From assembly GCA_016288055.1 (NCBI GenBank), contig JAEEXZ010000008.1, forward strand, positions 1 through 51,685: DNA of 51,685 nucleotides, in the 5' to 3' direction. The position numbers and the translations under genes are program-made. The notes under the pieces were generated by a model. That model had not been told where the DNA came from. It did not search any database and was given only the letters and a program-made list of their open reading frames with translations. The first letter of the stretch is position 1. The number at the start of each line of letters is the position of its first letter. Positions 1 through 11,821 of the stretch are shown here, one piece after another. The stretch comes from Bacteroidales bacterium (lineage in GTDB: Bacteria; Bacteroidota; Bacteroidia; Bacteroidales; UBA932).

Positions 1-310
1 AGGAATAGACCTGGGCGACGGCCGTGGTGCCGTCCACGTCATAGTCTCCGTAAACGAGGATTTTCTGCCCCTCCGTGATGGCCTGGTGCAGGCGTTCCAC
101 GGCCTTGTCCATGTCCTTCATGAGGAAGGGGTTGTGGAGGTCTTCCAGGCGGGGGCGGAAGAAGGAACGGGCCTGTTCGAAGGTTTCCACGCCACGCTGG
201 ACCAGAAGGTCTGCCAGAACCCGGTCTATCCCGAGCTCCGTAGCGAGCCGCGCCGCCTTTTCTGCATCGGCGGGCGCCTTGACAATCCACTGACGTTCCG
301 TTATGCCCAT
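1..310 (-). CDS. recJ: Single-stranded-DNA exonuclease RecJ, N-terminal part (cut by window edge)
   Basis: The frame opens at the ATG at 310-308 and runs off the left edge, giving the first 103 residues. It contains the DHH-family metal-binding motif I, seen here as YGDYDVDGTTA near residue 87, which is diagnostic of RecJ. The preceding stretch (SFFRPRLEDLHNPFLMKDM) is also typical of the RecJ N terminus. RecJ degrades single-stranded DNA 5' to 3' in recombination, mismatch repair and base-excision repair. The start is only 7 nt from a perfect promoter -7 element, so the message is probably leaderless. The gene follows aroK on the same strand. The catalytic remainder lies outside the window. 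Confidence 0.9.
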   Translation of the reverse strand, partial: MGITERQWIVKAPADAEKAARLATELGIDRVLADLLVQRGVETFEQARSFFRPRLEDLHNPFLMKDMDKAVERLHQAITEGQKILVYGDYDVDGTTAVAQVYS

Positions 311-317
311 AGTCTTA

Positions 318-349
318 CAAAGGTAGGCATAAAGGAGGAGAATTACAAA
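318..349 (-). promoter_or_regulatory. Bacteroidota promoter for recJ
   Basis: On the minus strand TTTG (349-346), a 20-nt spacer and TACCTTTG (325-318) match the Bacteroidota sigma consensus exactly. The -33 element overlaps the last codon of aroK, and the -7 element ends 7 nt before the recJ ATG. Confidence 0.75.
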
Positions 350-840
350 CAGGAAATGATGATCTCGTCGGCGACTTCCGAGGGGGTGAGCCCGTCGGTT
401 TCGAGGGTGATGTGGGCGGCAGCCTGGTAGAGGGGTTCCCTTTCGGAGAGGCGTCCGGCGAAGTTTTCCCCGGCAAGCGGGCGGCCTTCCGTCTGCCCTT
501 CCAGGCGGGCCTGGAGGGTGGCGGTATCGGCCTTCAGATAGATGCAGAGGGTTTTCTCCTGCAGCAGCTGCACGGCGCCGGGCACTGTGACGGTACCGCC
601 GCCCAGCGACAGGATGGCGGTTGATTCGGCATACTTCTCCACCGTTTTTTCGAGGGCCTGCTTTTCCAGGCGGCGGAAGCCTCTTTCCCCGTCGGCCTCG
701 AAGATTTCGGGGATGGAGCGGCCGGCCTTCCGGGCGACTACCTCGTCCAGGTCGATCAGCGGGCAGCCCAGCGCGTCGGAGAGCAGGGCTCCCACGGTGC
801 TTTTGCCGCTTCCCATATATCCGGTTAACGCGATGAGCAT
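343..840 (-). CDS. aroK: Shikimate kinase
   Basis: This 165-residue protein has the normal length for shikimate kinase, which phosphorylates the shikimate 3-hydroxyl with ATP in chorismate synthesis. Seen are the Walker A loop GYMGSGKST (7-15), the shikimate-contacting DLD (30-32), the GGG motif (80-82) and the lid arginine in GRPLAG (about 120). It is a cytoplasmic enzyme. The ATG lies inside the end of the upstream esterase gene (16-nt overlap), so the two are probably translationally coupled. aroE of the same pathway lies about 17 kb away, in a separate minus-strand operon. Confidence 0.95.
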   Translation of the reverse strand: MLIALTGYMGSGKSTVGALLSDALGCPLIDLDEVVARKAGRSIPEIFEADGERGFRRLEKQALEKTVEKYAESTAILSLGGGTVTVPGAVQLLQEKTLCIYLKADTATLQARLEGQTEGRPLAGENFAGRLSEREPLYQAAAHITLETDGLTPSEVADEIIISCL

Positions 841-1628
841 ATGCGCTGGATGTTTTTCTTGAGGATGGCATGGGCGGGAACGGCCATGTCTGAATGATTG
901 TAGCCGTCCAGCTCATAGATGGTGACATCCGGATGGCCGACCAGTTTGAGCATGCGCCAGAAATAGGCGGTTTCCTCATAGCGGCCATAGAGTTCCTGTT
1001 CGCGGTCGGCGGAGATGATCACCACCGGCGGGGCGTCCGGACGGATATGGTACAGGGGCGCAAACTCGTCGATGAGCGGCTGCGTGGGCTGCATGCCCCG
1101 GCGCTCGCGCAGGGCGAAGTGCGTGATCACCTGCCCGCTGTAGGGGACGAGGGCCGCGATGCGGTCTGCATCTACGCCATATTTGGCCAGCCAGTGCTTG
1201 TCCAGGCCGATCATGTCGGTGAGGTACCCGCCGGCGGAATGTCCCGCGACGAAGATTTTATCGGCCGACCCGTTATACTGGCCGATATGGGCGAACGTCC
1301 AGGCTACGGCGGCCGCGGCATCGTCGATGCACTGCGCGATGGAAGCCTTCGGCATGAGCCGGTAATTCACGGCCACCACCACCAGCCCGCTGTTCTTGAG
1401 TTCCTGAGGGATGAATTTGTTGCCGCCGGTAAGGCCTCCGCCATGGAACCACACCACCACGGGGCAGTCCTTCAGTTCCGTGGGGTAGTAGACATCCAGC
1501 CGGCAGCGCTCCTGCGCATAGGCGTCCGTATCTTTGCTGTAAGGGATATCGCTGACGGTAAGATACTGCTGCGCCAGGGCCGGCATCGCCGCCAGCAGCA
1601 GGACCAGGATAAAGGCAAGCCGTTTCAT
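825..1628 (-). CDS. Secreted alpha/beta-hydrolase esterase (BD-FAE/carboxylesterase-like)
   Basis: The ATG at 1628 is chosen because it begins a clear Sec signal peptide (MKRLAFILVLLLAAMPALAQ); an upstream TTG in frame adds only charged residues. The 267-residue product has the oxyanion-hole motif HGGG, the nucleophile elbow GHSAGG, an aspartate in SADREQE and a histidine in YNHSD, which gives a full Ser-Asp-His triad. This is the hormone-sensitive-lipase/feruloyl-esterase-like group, expected to cut small ester groups from glycans or xenobiotics in the periplasm. The exact substrate is unknown. A TAACTTTG at 1651-1644 could be an internal promoter, but its -33 is poor. Confidence 0.8.
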   Translation of the reverse strand: MKRLAFILVLLLAAMPALAQQYLTVSDIPYSKDTDAYAQERCRLDVYYPTELKDCPVVVWFHGGGLTGGNKFIPQELKNSGLVVVAVNYRLMPKASIAQCIDDAAAAVAWTFAHIGQYNGSADKIFVAGHSAGGYLTDMIGLDKHWLAKYGVDADRIAALVPYSGQVITHFALRERRGMQPTQPLIDEFAPLYHIRPDAPPVVIISADREQELYGRYEETAYFWRMLKLVGHPDVTIYELDGYNHSDMAVPAHAILKKNIQRICSSR

Positions 1629-1648
1629 ATCAAAGCGTTTTCGCAAAG

Positions 1649-2800
1649 TTACAAAAATCTTCCCACGTAGGGAATGCGGCGAAGGAGGACAGCGATGAGC
1701 CCGACGACGGGGAAGGTGACAAGGGCCGTCGCCAGAATCTCAACGGGAGTGGTCCAGACCGGGCCCAGGATTCCCTCGGAACCGACACCCATACGAGCGC
1801 GGAGCCAGGCCGATACGGGCCCCAGCACCAGCATATGCATAAGGTACATGCCGTACCCGGCCGAGGAAAGCGGCAGGACGATGTGCCGATAGAAAGCGGA
1901 ACCGGAAGCTCCCGCAAAAGCGCTGCGGAAGACGAGGGTAAGGCCGAGGGCGGAAAGGGCGACGGGGAGGCCGCAGAAAGCGATGGCACATTCCCACGAC
2001 ACGGCAACTTCCACGGAGCCTTCCACCGGGAACCCGCCGGCGGCGACGATGCGTCGGAGCAGGCCGAAGCACTGCAGGATGAAGCCCAGAAGGAAGAGCG
2101 TCCAGCCCACGGGACGCACCAGACGGTTCTCGGGGACGAAGCGCTTCACGTACACGCCCAGCAGGAGATACCCCACGAAACCACTCACATAGTAGAACAG
2201 GCCGAAGGGATTCCACGAGGCTTCACCCCAAAGCGGGAACAGGGCCGGGGCCGGCAGCCCGTCCTTGGCGTAAATTATCGGCGCCATGCCGCCGGCAGCC
2301 TCACGTACGAAGGGAATGCACAGGGTGACCGCCCAGATTCCGAGGTACAGCGAGAGCTCCTTGCGGGACACTTTCTCCAGCCAGGGCGAGAGAAGGGGCA
2401 TCATCAGATACAGGCCCAGCAGCATATACACGAACCACAGGTGTCCTGCGGCATAGTTGAAATTCAGGAGAAGTCCCTTGAAATTGGCGACGGGAGACCC
2501 GTACACCAGCGCGTACACGACCGTCCAGAAGGCCATGGGGATGAGGATACGGACGGCACGGCGGCGGAAGAACTCGCCGGCGGGATAGTGCAGGGGCAGT
2601 TGCAGATAAGCGGACGCAATCACGAACAGCGGCACGCAGCAGCGCACCACGCCCTCGAACAGGGACACCCAGAAGGCATCCTGGGATGTGAGCACCAGCG
2701 TGCCGTCTCCGCCCAGATAGAAGGGCTCGGTTGCATGCACGGTCATGACGAAAAAACAAGCGGTTACCCGCAGAAAGTCCAGCCAGATTTCTCTATTCAT
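1649..2800 (-). CDS. Acyltransferase 3 family integral membrane protein
   Basis: This 383-residue, strongly hydrophobic protein has about ten membrane segments. The N terminus (WLDFLRVTACFFVMTVHA) is characteristic of acyltransferase family 3, where the conserved His in the first helix is catalytic. Such enzymes O-acylate surface sugars, lipids or peptides using acyl-CoA. The ATG at 2800-2798 overlaps the birA stop as ATGA, which fixes the start; an earlier in-frame codon would add an atypical Arg/Pro-rich leader. The substrate is not inferable. Its neighbour, the secreted esterase, could remove acyl groups, but that link is only positional. Confidence 0.85.
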   Translation of the reverse strand: MNREIWLDFLRVTACFFVMTVHATEPFYLGGDGTLVLTSQDAFWVSLFEGVVRCCVPLFVIASAYLQLPLHYPAGEFFRRRAVRILIPMAFWTVVYALVYGSPVANFKGLLLNFNYAAGHLWFVYMLLGLYLMMPLLSPWLEKVSRKELSLYLGIWAVTLCIPFVREAAGGMAPIIYAKDGLPAPALFPLWGEASWNPFGLFYYVSGFVGYLLLGVYVKRFVPENRLVRPVGWTLFLLGFILQCFGLLRRIVAAGGFPVEGSVEVAVSWECAIAFCGLPVALSALGLTLVFRSAFAGASGSAFYRHIVLPLSSAGYGMYLMHMLVLGPVSAWLRARMGVGSEGILGPVWTTPVEILATALVTFPVVGLIAVLLRRIPYVGRFL

Positions 2801-3513
2801 AGGATATAACTTACTTCTTTGAAACGATAGTGGCGGCGCTCCCCGCCAGCGTCCAGGATGCACAGGCGGCCGTCAGGCTCCACGCCCTGGATAACACCCT
2901 CGAACTCTTCCTCCCGAAGGATGTCGTAATAACGCGCCGTCTTCCCCAGGCGATACAGGCGGGAGGCGTAGCGCTCCCACAGCTCCGGGGAGTCCAACTG
3001 GGAAAGCATCCCTTCGAAAATTTCCAGGAAAACAGCCAGGACCTCCTCCAGCGCCTCATCCTTTCCGGTGCAAAGAGCCAGCGAAGTGGCGTTGGCCAGC
3101 TGCGGGAACTCCCGCTGATTGATGTTGATGCCGATTCCGACGACCGAGGCGCCCAGCATGGCGCCGTCCAGCGTGTTCTCGATAAGCATGCCGCAGATTT
3201 TGCGGCCGGATACATAGATGTCGTTGGGCCATTTGATGACCGGCTGCACGCCGTAGTGCTCCAGGAGGGAGACTACGGCCACGGAAGTGAGCGCATTCAG
3301 GCGGATGCTGTCACTTGCCTTCAGGCCCAGGTCCTTGAGGACGACGGAGAAGGTGAGATTCTTCCCGGGCTCGGTGAACCAGGTGTTGCCCCGCTGTCCC
3401 CTGCCCGCCGTCTGGGAACGCGCCGCGAGGACTGTTCCCGACGGAATCCCGTCAAGACGACGCAGCGCCTCCGTGTTGGTGGAGTCTATGGTTTCGTACC
3501 AGATGGTATTCAT
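2797..3513 (-). CDS. birA: Biotin--[acetyl-CoA-carboxylase] ligase, catalytic-only form
   Basis: This 238-residue enzyme attaches biotin to carboxylase carrier proteins by way of biotinyl-AMP. Seen are the nucleotide/biotin loop GRGQRGN (37-43), KWPNDIY (94-100) and the GRKICGMLIE segment with its conserved lysine (about 105). The DNA-binding winged helix of E. coli BirA is absent, so this is a monofunctional ligase and not a repressor. It overlaps the genes on both sides by 4 nt (ATGA), within a compact operon. Confidence 0.9.
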   Translation of the reverse strand: MNTIWYETIDSTNTEALRRLDGIPSGTVLAARSQTAGRGQRGNTWFTEPGKNLTFSVVLKDLGLKASDSIRLNALTSVAVVSLLEHYGVQPVIKWPNDIYVSGRKICGMLIENTLDGAMLGASVVGIGININQREFPQLANATSLALCTGKDEALEEVLAVFLEIFEGMLSQLDSPELWERYASRLYRLGKTARYYDILREEEFEGVIQGVEPDGRLCILDAGGERRHYRFKEVSYIL

Positions 3514-4181
3514 TCCTCTTCGAGCGGTTCGTTGAACGGTTCCAGGAACGGATTGTACATCCCCTCGCGGGCGATGGAGGTGGGCTGTCCGTGACCGGGC
3601 AGGACATCCGTCTCCCCGGGAAGGTTCAGGAGCTTCTCCTTGATGGAAGCCATGAGCGCATCATAGTCTCCTCCCTGAAGGTCCGTACGGCCGATACTAC
3701 CCGCGAACAGCGTATCCCCGCTGATGAGAAGGTTGTTCTCCTGCGACCAGTAGCACACGCCGCCGGGCGTATGGCCAGGCGTGCCGATCACCTTCCACTC
3801 CACGCCGCCGGACGTGAGCGTGTCTCCGTCGGCCACGTCCACCGTGGGGAAGTCGTGGCGGAGCACCTTCATGCTCTGCATGCCGCGGAAGGCCGATGCC
3901 CCGTCTTCCAGGATGCCCCTGTCGGCCCGGTTCATATACACCGGGACGGGGTACCTCGCCAGCAGGCGCTCCACGCCCCAGACATGGTCGAAGTGCCCGT
4001 GCGTAAGGAGGATGGCATCGGGCGTGAGGCCCTCCGAGGAGAGGAATCCAAGGAGTTCCCGTTCCCCTTCGTCGGAGCTCATGCCGGGGTCCACGACCGT
4101 GCAGGAACGGCTTCCGTCGGCCCATAAGACCATACAGTTGGTACCCAGGGGATTGAACTGGAAAATGCGTGTATGAAGCAT
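3510..4181 (-). CDS. Metallo-beta-lactamase-fold hydrolase (glyoxalase II-like)
   Basis: This 223-residue cytoplasmic protein carries the complete MBL metal-site signature: THGHFDH (60-66), the later His in GTPGHTPGG (137), the bridging Asp in SGDTLF (156) and the final His in PGHG (197). The layout resembles the short hydroxyacylglutathione-hydrolase/YcbL group, which hydrolyses thioesters, though the physiological substrate in this family is usually unproven. It is the first gene of the minus-strand operon that runs towards aroK. A -7 element TAAATTTG (4211-4204) lies 22 nt upstream of the ATG. Confidence 0.85.
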   Translation of the reverse strand: MLHTRIFQFNPLGTNCMVLWADGSRSCTVVDPGMSSDEGERELLGFLSSEGLTPDAILLTHGHFDHVWGVERLLARYPVPVYMNRADRGILEDGASAFRGMQSMKVLRHDFPTVDVADGDTLTSGGVEWKVIGTPGHTPGGVCYWSQENNLLISGDTLFAGSIGRTDLQGGDYDALMASIKEKLLNLPGETDVLPGHGQPTSIAREGMYNPFLEPFNEPLEEE

Positions 4182-4199
4182 AGGTGTCAGTCTAAATTG

Positions 4200-4231
4200 A
4201 TTGCAAATTTACGAAACTTTTGCCAACTTTG
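4200..4231 (+). promoter_or_regulatory. Promoter for the deoxynucleoside kinase operon, overlapping the divergent MBL promoter
   Basis: ATTG (4200-4203), 20 nt and CAACTTTG (4224-4231) form a near-consensus promoter on the plus strand. The minus-strand -7 candidate TAAATTTG (4211-4204) sits inside it, so the two divergent operons probably compete for polymerase. Confidence 0.55.
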
Positions 4232-4256
4232 TAGATAGTTAGACCAAGCCTGAACC

Positions 4257-4874
4257 ATGCATATCGGAATAGCCGGAAATATCGGTAGCGGAAAGACGAC
4301 GCTCACGACGCTGCTGGCCCGCCACTATGGCTGGACGCCCAAGTTCGAGTCCGTCACCTACAATCCGTACCTTGCAGACTATTACGCAGACATCAAGCGC
4401 TGGTCCTTCGCCCTGGAGATGTACTTCCTGCAGCAGCGCCTGCACGACGTCCTGGAGATTTCCAGGTCAAAGGATGTCATCATCCAGGACCGCACCCTCT
4501 TCGAGGGCGTGCACATCTTCGTCGCCAACAACTATGCCCAGGGGAACCTCTCGGAACGGGACTACAACACTTACATGGATACCTATAATGTAATGATGGA
4601 AGTAGTCCGGCAGCCGGACCTGATGATCTACCTCCGCTGCGGCATCGAGCACCTGGTTTCCCAGATCCAGAAGCGCGGGCGGGACTACGAGCAGTCCATC
4701 TCCATCGAATACCTGAGCGGCCTCAACGAGCGCTACGAGGAGTGGATCTCCGGATACTCCGGCCGCCTCATCGTCATCGACGCCGACAACCTGGATTTCC
4801 TGGCCCGTCCGGAGGACTTCGCCGTCATCACGGACCGGATTGACGCAGAACTGTACGGCCTGTTTCACGAATAA
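4257..4874 (+). CDS. Deoxynucleoside kinase, copy 1
   Basis: This 205-residue protein belongs to the deoxynucleoside kinase (dCK/dGK/TK2-like) family, which phosphorylates deoxyribonucleosides for salvage. Seen are the P-loop GNIGSGKTT (7-15), the substrate-site FES triplet, the ERS/DRT-type motif IIQDRT, and an arginine-rich lid (QKRGRDYE). It is followed after 13 nt by a paralogue that I judge about 60% identical by eye, with the most conserved residues around the P-loop. Which base each prefers cannot be read. Tandem pairs of this family in lactobacilli form heterodimers, and the same is possible here. Confidence 0.88.
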   Translation: MHIGIAGNIGSGKTTLTTLLARHYGWTPKFESVTYNPYLADYYADIKRWSFALEMYFLQQRLHDVLEISRSKDVIIQDRTLFEGVHIFVANNYAQGNLSERDYNTYMDTYNVMMEVVRQPDLMIYLRCGIEHLVSQIQKRGRDYEQSISIEYLSGLNERYEEWISGYSGRLIVIDADNLDFLARPEDFAVITDRIDAELYGLFHE

Positions 4875-4887
4875 ACATTCATAGCAT

Positions 4888-5508
4888 ATGCATATAGCAA
4901 TCGCCGGTAATATCGGAAGTGGCAAGACCACCCTTACCAAAATGCTCGCCGCCCACTACGGCTGGACTCCCAAGTTCGAATCCGTGGACTACAACCCCTA
5001 CCTTGCAGACTTCTACGAGGACATGGAGCGCTGGTCCTTCAATCTCCAGATTTACTTCCTGAACAAGCGTTTTCAGGACGTGGTGGAGATTTCCAAACAC
5101 AAGGAGGTGATCATCCAGGACCGCACCATCTATGAGGACGCCCGCATCTTCGCGCCCAACCTTCACGCCATGGGCCTGATGTCCACCCGCGATTTCGAGA
5201 ACTACAGTGACCTGTTCGACCTCATGATGTCCCTGGTGAACCCGCCGGATCTGCTGATCTACCTCAAGAGTTCCATCCCCAACCTCATCGCCCAGATCCA
5301 GAAGCGCGGCCGCGAGTACGAACGTTCCATCCGTATCGATTACATCACCGGCCTCAACCAGCGTTACGACGACTGGATCAAGGACTACAAAGCCCGCCTC
5401 CTGGTCATCGACGTGGACAACATCAAGTTTGAAAACCGTCCGGAGGACTTCCAGTTCATCACGGACAAGATCGACGCCGAACTTTACGGACTATTCCCCA
5501 CCCGCTAA
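4888..5508 (+). CDS. Deoxynucleoside kinase, copy 2
   Basis: This 206-residue paralogue of the preceding gene keeps the same P-loop (GNIGSGKTT), FES substrate motif, IIQDRT and lid QKRGREYE. Differences cluster in the middle of the protein (residues 85-125), where substrate-binding helices lie in this family, so the two copies may differ in base preference. The short gaps (13 nt before, 15 nt after) place it in one operon with the upstream kinase and the acyl-CoA ligase. Confidence 0.88.
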   Translation: MHIAIAGNIGSGKTTLTKMLAAHYGWTPKFESVDYNPYLADFYEDMERWSFNLQIYFLNKRFQDVVEISKHKEVIIQDRTIYEDARIFAPNLHAMGLMSTRDFENYSDLFDLMMSLVNPPDLLIYLKSSIPNLIAQIQKRGREYERSIRIDYITGLNQRYDDWIKDYKARLLVIDVDNIKFENRPEDFQFITDKIDAELYGLFPTR

Positions 5509-5523
5509 AAACTTAAACCTGCC

Positions 5524-7442
5524 ATGGCAACAGCAAGACCCACCATCATAGACTTCGTCGAGAAGTACTCCCGCCAGTATGAGAACAATGTTTACCTGAG
5601 AGAAAAGGTAAACGGGCAATGGAAAGAAATCACTCAGGGACAAACCCGCGAGGAAGCCTACCGGATCGGTGCCGGCCTCATGTCGCTGGGTGTAAAAAAG
5701 GGAGACAAGATTGCCCTTCTGTCGGAGAGCCGCGCTATGTGGATTCTCTCCGAACTGGGTGCCATGTACGCCGGCGCCACGGACGTCCCCCTCAGCGTAA
5801 ACCTGGGCGAAGGCAAGGACCTCGTGTTCCGCATCAACCACTCGGAATCCAAGTGGATCCTGGTTTCCGGCAACCATCTGCCCAAGATCCGCGCCATCCT
5901 GCCGGAATGCCCCGCCGTGGAAAAAGTCATCGTATTCGATGACAACGCCTTCGACTTCGACACGCTCGAAGCCCGGGAAATCCGCATGAGCGAGATTCAG
6001 AAGATGGGCCAGGAGTTCCTCATCGCCCATCGGCCCGAATTCGAAGCCCGCTTCCGTTCCGTCGGCCCGGACGACTATGCCAATATTTCCTACACCTCCG
6101 GCACCACCGCGGACCCGAAGGGCATCCTGCTGACGCACCGCAACTACACGGCCAACGTGGAGCAGGGCAATTCGGTGATTTCCGTGGATTTCGGCGCCAC
6201 CATGCTCATCATCCTGCCGCTGGACCACTGCTTCGCGCACGTGGCGGGCATGTACACGATGATGATTTACGGAGGTTCCATCGGCTTCGTTCCCATCGGC
6301 AAGAATGCGCTGGCCACCCTGAAGAACGTGCCTACGGCCATCAGCGAGCTGCGTCCCCATGTGATGCTGTCCGTGCCTGCGCTGGCCCGCAATTTCAAGA
6401 AAAACATCGAGGCCGGCATCAAGAAGCAGGGGCCCATGGCGGAGAAGCTCTTCAATTTCGCCGTCCACAATGCCATCAAATACAACAAGGAATACTACAA
6501 CCGCGGCACCGGTTTCACCTTCTGGAGAAAGCCGCTGATGTCCCTGTTCGACAAGATCCTTTTCTCCAAGGTCCGCGAGAGTTTCGGCGGCCGCATGCAG
6601 TTCTTCGTGGGCGGCGGCGCGCTGCTGGACATCGAGTTGCAGCGCTTCTTCTGCGCCGTGGGCATGCCCATGTTCCAGGGTTACGGTCTCACGGAGGCCA
6701 CGCCCATCATCTGCGCCAATTCGGCCGGCCATGCGCGCTTCGGCTCCTCCGGGCGCCTTGTGAAGCCCATGGACTGCGTCATCCTGGACGCCGAAGGAAA
6801 GGAAGTTCCGCACGGTACCCGCGGTGAGATTGTGATCCGCGGAGAGAACGTGATGGCCGGTTACTGGAAGAATCCCAAGGCGACGGCTGACACCATCGTG
6901 GACGGCTGGCTCCATACCGGAGACATGGGCTACATCTGCCCGGAAGATCCTTCGTTCCTCTATGTGGTGGGCCGCTTCAAGAGCCTCCTCATCTCCTCCG
7001 ACGGTGAGAAGTACTCCCCCGAAGGCTTTGAGGACAACCTCACCGAAACTTCCAAGTGGGTGAACGCCTGCGTACTGCACAACAACCAGAAGCCCTTCTG
7101 CGTGGCACTGGTTGTCCCGGACAAGACCGCCCTCGCCGAAGCCTGCTCGGCCCATGGCCTGGAGCCCGCCTCCGAAGAGGGCAAGCGCTACATGCTTGGG
7201 CTCATCCAGGCCGATGTGGATTCCTACAAGAAAGGCGGAAAACACGAGGGCATGTTCCCGGAGCGCTGGCTTCCTTCGGCCGTGGGTATCTGCGACGAGG
7301 AATTCACCATCGCCAACAAGATGATGAATTCCACCATGAAGATTGTCCGCGGCAAGGTCGAGGAGCACTACGCTTCCCTGCTGGACTACCTTTACACCGC
7401 CGAGGCCAAGGACATCGCCAATCCCCGCAACCTCCAGGCGCT

Positions 7443-7446
<4 letters not shown>
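5524..7446 (+). CDS. Long-chain acyl-CoA synthetase (AMP-forming)
   Basis: This 640-residue adenylate-forming enzyme activates a fatty acid as acyl-AMP and then acyl-CoA. Seen are the P-loop-like SYTSGTTADPKG (about 190-201), the aromatic/adenine motif GYGLTEATP (about 392-400) and the hinge region GWLHTGDMG with a following VGRFK. The length and the internal insertion match the bacterial FadD/long-chain ACSL-like group of Bacteroidota. It has no signal peptide. Its stop overlaps that of the convergent uvrA by 4 nt, so no independent terminator fits between them. Confidence 0.88.
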
Positions 7447-10208
<2,762 letters not shown>

Positions 10209-10214
10209 AGACTG

Positions 10215-10222
10215 CAAAGATA
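10215..10222 (-). promoter_or_regulatory. uvrA -7 promoter element
   Basis: TATCTTTG on the minus strand ends 6 nt before the uvrA ATG, which suggests a leaderless transcript. No good TTTG lies 19-21 nt further upstream. The palindromic repeat pair begins 23 nt above this element. Confidence 0.5.
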
Positions 10223-10245
10223 CGAATTTTGCCGCAATCCCCCGT

Positions 10246-10345
10246 GCAACCACCTACGCGTTTTTCCCACAAAAGTGCGTAGATGCTTACATCCCGCTGC
10301 AACCACCTACGCGTTTTTCCCACAAAAGTGCGTAGATGCTTACAT
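10246..10345. repeat. REP-like palindromic unit pair, left (family 1)
   Basis: Two identical 47-bp units (10246-10292 and 10299-10345) are separated by CCCGCT. Each unit holds a hairpin with stem CTACGC/GCGTAG, extended inward by TTTT/AAAA. The feet of the stem read GTAG, the tetranucleotide known at REP elements linked to RAYT transposases. The pair begins 5 nt after the stop of the oxidoreductase gene and lies just above the uvrA promoter. The same pair, inverted, occurs at 12836-12935 after the RAYT gene. Confidence 0.85.
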
Positions 10346-10350
10346 TAATG

Positions 10351-11310
10351 TTAGGCCGTGCCCCACTCGGCTCGCAGGCGGTCCATCAGGTGCATGATGT
10401 AGAGGATTTCGCTGTGGGGCATCTGCGGGGCTTCCAGGGAGCCGGCGGCAATGGCGTCACGGCAGGCCCGGAACTGGTACTCGAAGCCGGTAATCTGGGG
10501 AGGCAGTTCCATTACGCGTTCCACGACATGGCGTTTGCGGCAGATGCTGATGCGGGTGGGATGGATGAGGTCGTCGAAGACCAGGTAGCCGGTGGTGCCG
10601 GCGATGACCGCCTCGTTGCCGCCCTGGCACCAGGCCGATGCCTGCAGGGAGGCCAGGGTGCCATCGGCCAGAATCATCGTGATATCTTCGGTGGCGTCCA
10701 CGCCGGTGGGGGCCTTGATGCACGTTGTGTTGAGCCGCTCGACGGGCGCGTCGAAGTACATCCGCACGAAGGTGAGCAGGTACACGCCCAGGTCCAGCAG
10801 CGCGCCGCCGCCCAGTTCGGGCCTGAGGACGCGCTCCTTGTCGGAGACATTGTAGGCGATGACGGCGTTGACCATCCTGGGCTCGCCGATGACCCCGGAG
10901 GCGATGAGTTCCCGGCCGATTTCCCGCACGGGCATATACCTCGGCCACATGGCTTCTCCCACGAATACGCCTTTCTCCCGTGCCAGGGCCAGGATGGCGG
11001 CGGCTTCCGTGGCATTGAGCATGAAGCTCTTTTCTACCAGGCAAGGTTTGCCGGCGAGGATGGCGTCGCGGGCGTGCTCGAAGTGACAGGAATGCGGTGT
11101 AGCAATATAGACCAGTTCGATATCCGGGTCCTGCAACAGATGGGCATATGAGCCGTATGCGCGTTCGATGCCGAAGCGGTCGGCAAAGGCCTGCGCCTTT
11201 TCCAGGGAGCGCGAGCCGATGGCGAGGCACTGCATGTCGTCCATGGCGGCCAGCGTAGTGGCGGCTTTCTCGGCAATGTGTCCTGCACCGATAATCCCTA
11301 TGTTCATCAT
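10351..11310 (-). CDS. Gfo/Idh/MocA-family NAD(P)-dependent oxidoreductase
   Basis: This 319-residue protein opens with the Rossmann dinucleotide motif GIIGAGHIA, followed by the family sequence IATPHSCHFEHARDAILAGKPCLVEKS, which contains the conserved EK pair. The C-terminal half matches the GFO/IDH/MocA substrate-binding sheet. Such enzymes oxidise or reduce sugars, inositols or dihydrodiols; the substrate here is not identifiable. Two ATGs in tandem (11310 and 11307) are possible starts. The gene follows the GNAT stop by 1 nt, so the two are co-transcribed. Confidence 0.88.
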   Translation of the reverse strand: MMNIGIIGAGHIAEKAATTLAAMDDMQCLAIGSRSLEKAQAFADRFGIERAYGSYAHLLQDPDIELVYIATPHSCHFEHARDAILAGKPCLVEKSFMLNATEAAAILALAREKGVFVGEAMWPRYMPVREIGRELIASGVIGEPRMVNAVIAYNVSDKERVLRPELGGGALLDLGVYLLTFVRMYFDAPVERLNTTCIKAPTGVDATEDITMILADGTLASLQASAWCQGGNEAVIAGTTGYLVFDDLIHPTRISICRKRHVVERVMELPPQITGFEYQFRACRDAIAAGSLEAPQMPHSEILYIMHLMDRLRAEWGTA

Positions 11311-11311
11311 A

Positions 11312-11803
11312 TTATTTCAGTCTTTGATAGGCCAGGCGTTCTGCGCCCGAGGCGATGTGGATGATGCCGCAATACTTGAACCCGTACCGGTCCAGGTTAT
11401 GCTGCATGATTGTGTTATCCTTATGCGTATCTATCCGGATATTGTCCGTGATGCCGTCCAGATAGGCCATCATGGTTTGGAAGACGCCGTGTACGTCAGG
11501 CAGTTTGGCAATGCGGTGGATGACATAATAGGGTTTCACGTCATCCAGCCATGCGCCGCCTTCGATGACGGCATAGGTGGGATCCGGGGACGGGATGCAG
11601 GCGAAGTAGGCCACGATGCGCCCATCCTCCACCATCACCTTTCCATACCCCAGGCCGATGTCCCCCCGCACCATCTCTTCGGTGGGGTAACCCTTGGCCC
11701 ACTGGTTGGGATTGCCCGATGCGAGCATGATGTCGCGCCCCGCTTCCAGCACCTGCATGATGGCGGGAAGGTCCGAAAGCGTTGCGTTTTTCAGCTGAAG
11801 CAT
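11312..11803 (-). CDS. GNAT-family N-acetyltransferase
   Basis: The ATG at 11803 begins MLQLKNATLSDLPAIMQVL, a standard GNAT N terminus, and gives 163 residues. The central YAVIEGGAWL and the C-terminal HNLDRYGFKYCGII (the final beta-strand/helix of the fold) support the family, although the acetyl-CoA loop (R/Q-x-x-G-x-G/A) is not obvious. The role could be acetylation of a small molecule or protein terminus. A perfect -7 element TATATTTG (11816-11809) lies 5 nt upstream of the ATG, so the transcript is probably leaderless. Confidence 0.75.
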   Translation of the reverse strand: MLQLKNATLSDLPAIMQVLEAGRDIMLASGNPNQWAKGYPTEEMVRGDIGLGYGKVMVEDGRIVAYFACIPSPDPTYAVIEGGAWLDDVKPYYVIHRIAKLPDVHGVFQTMMAYLDGITDNIRIDTHKDNTIMQHNLDRYGFKYCGIIHIASGAERLAYQRLK

Positions 11804-11821
11804 AAGTACAAATATACAAAA

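Noticed and set aside
10246..10345. Direct repeats with a short spacer that could suggest a CRISPR array
   Set aside because: There are only two units, the spacer is 6 bp, no cas genes are near, and the units are palindromic and recur inverted beside a RAYT gene.
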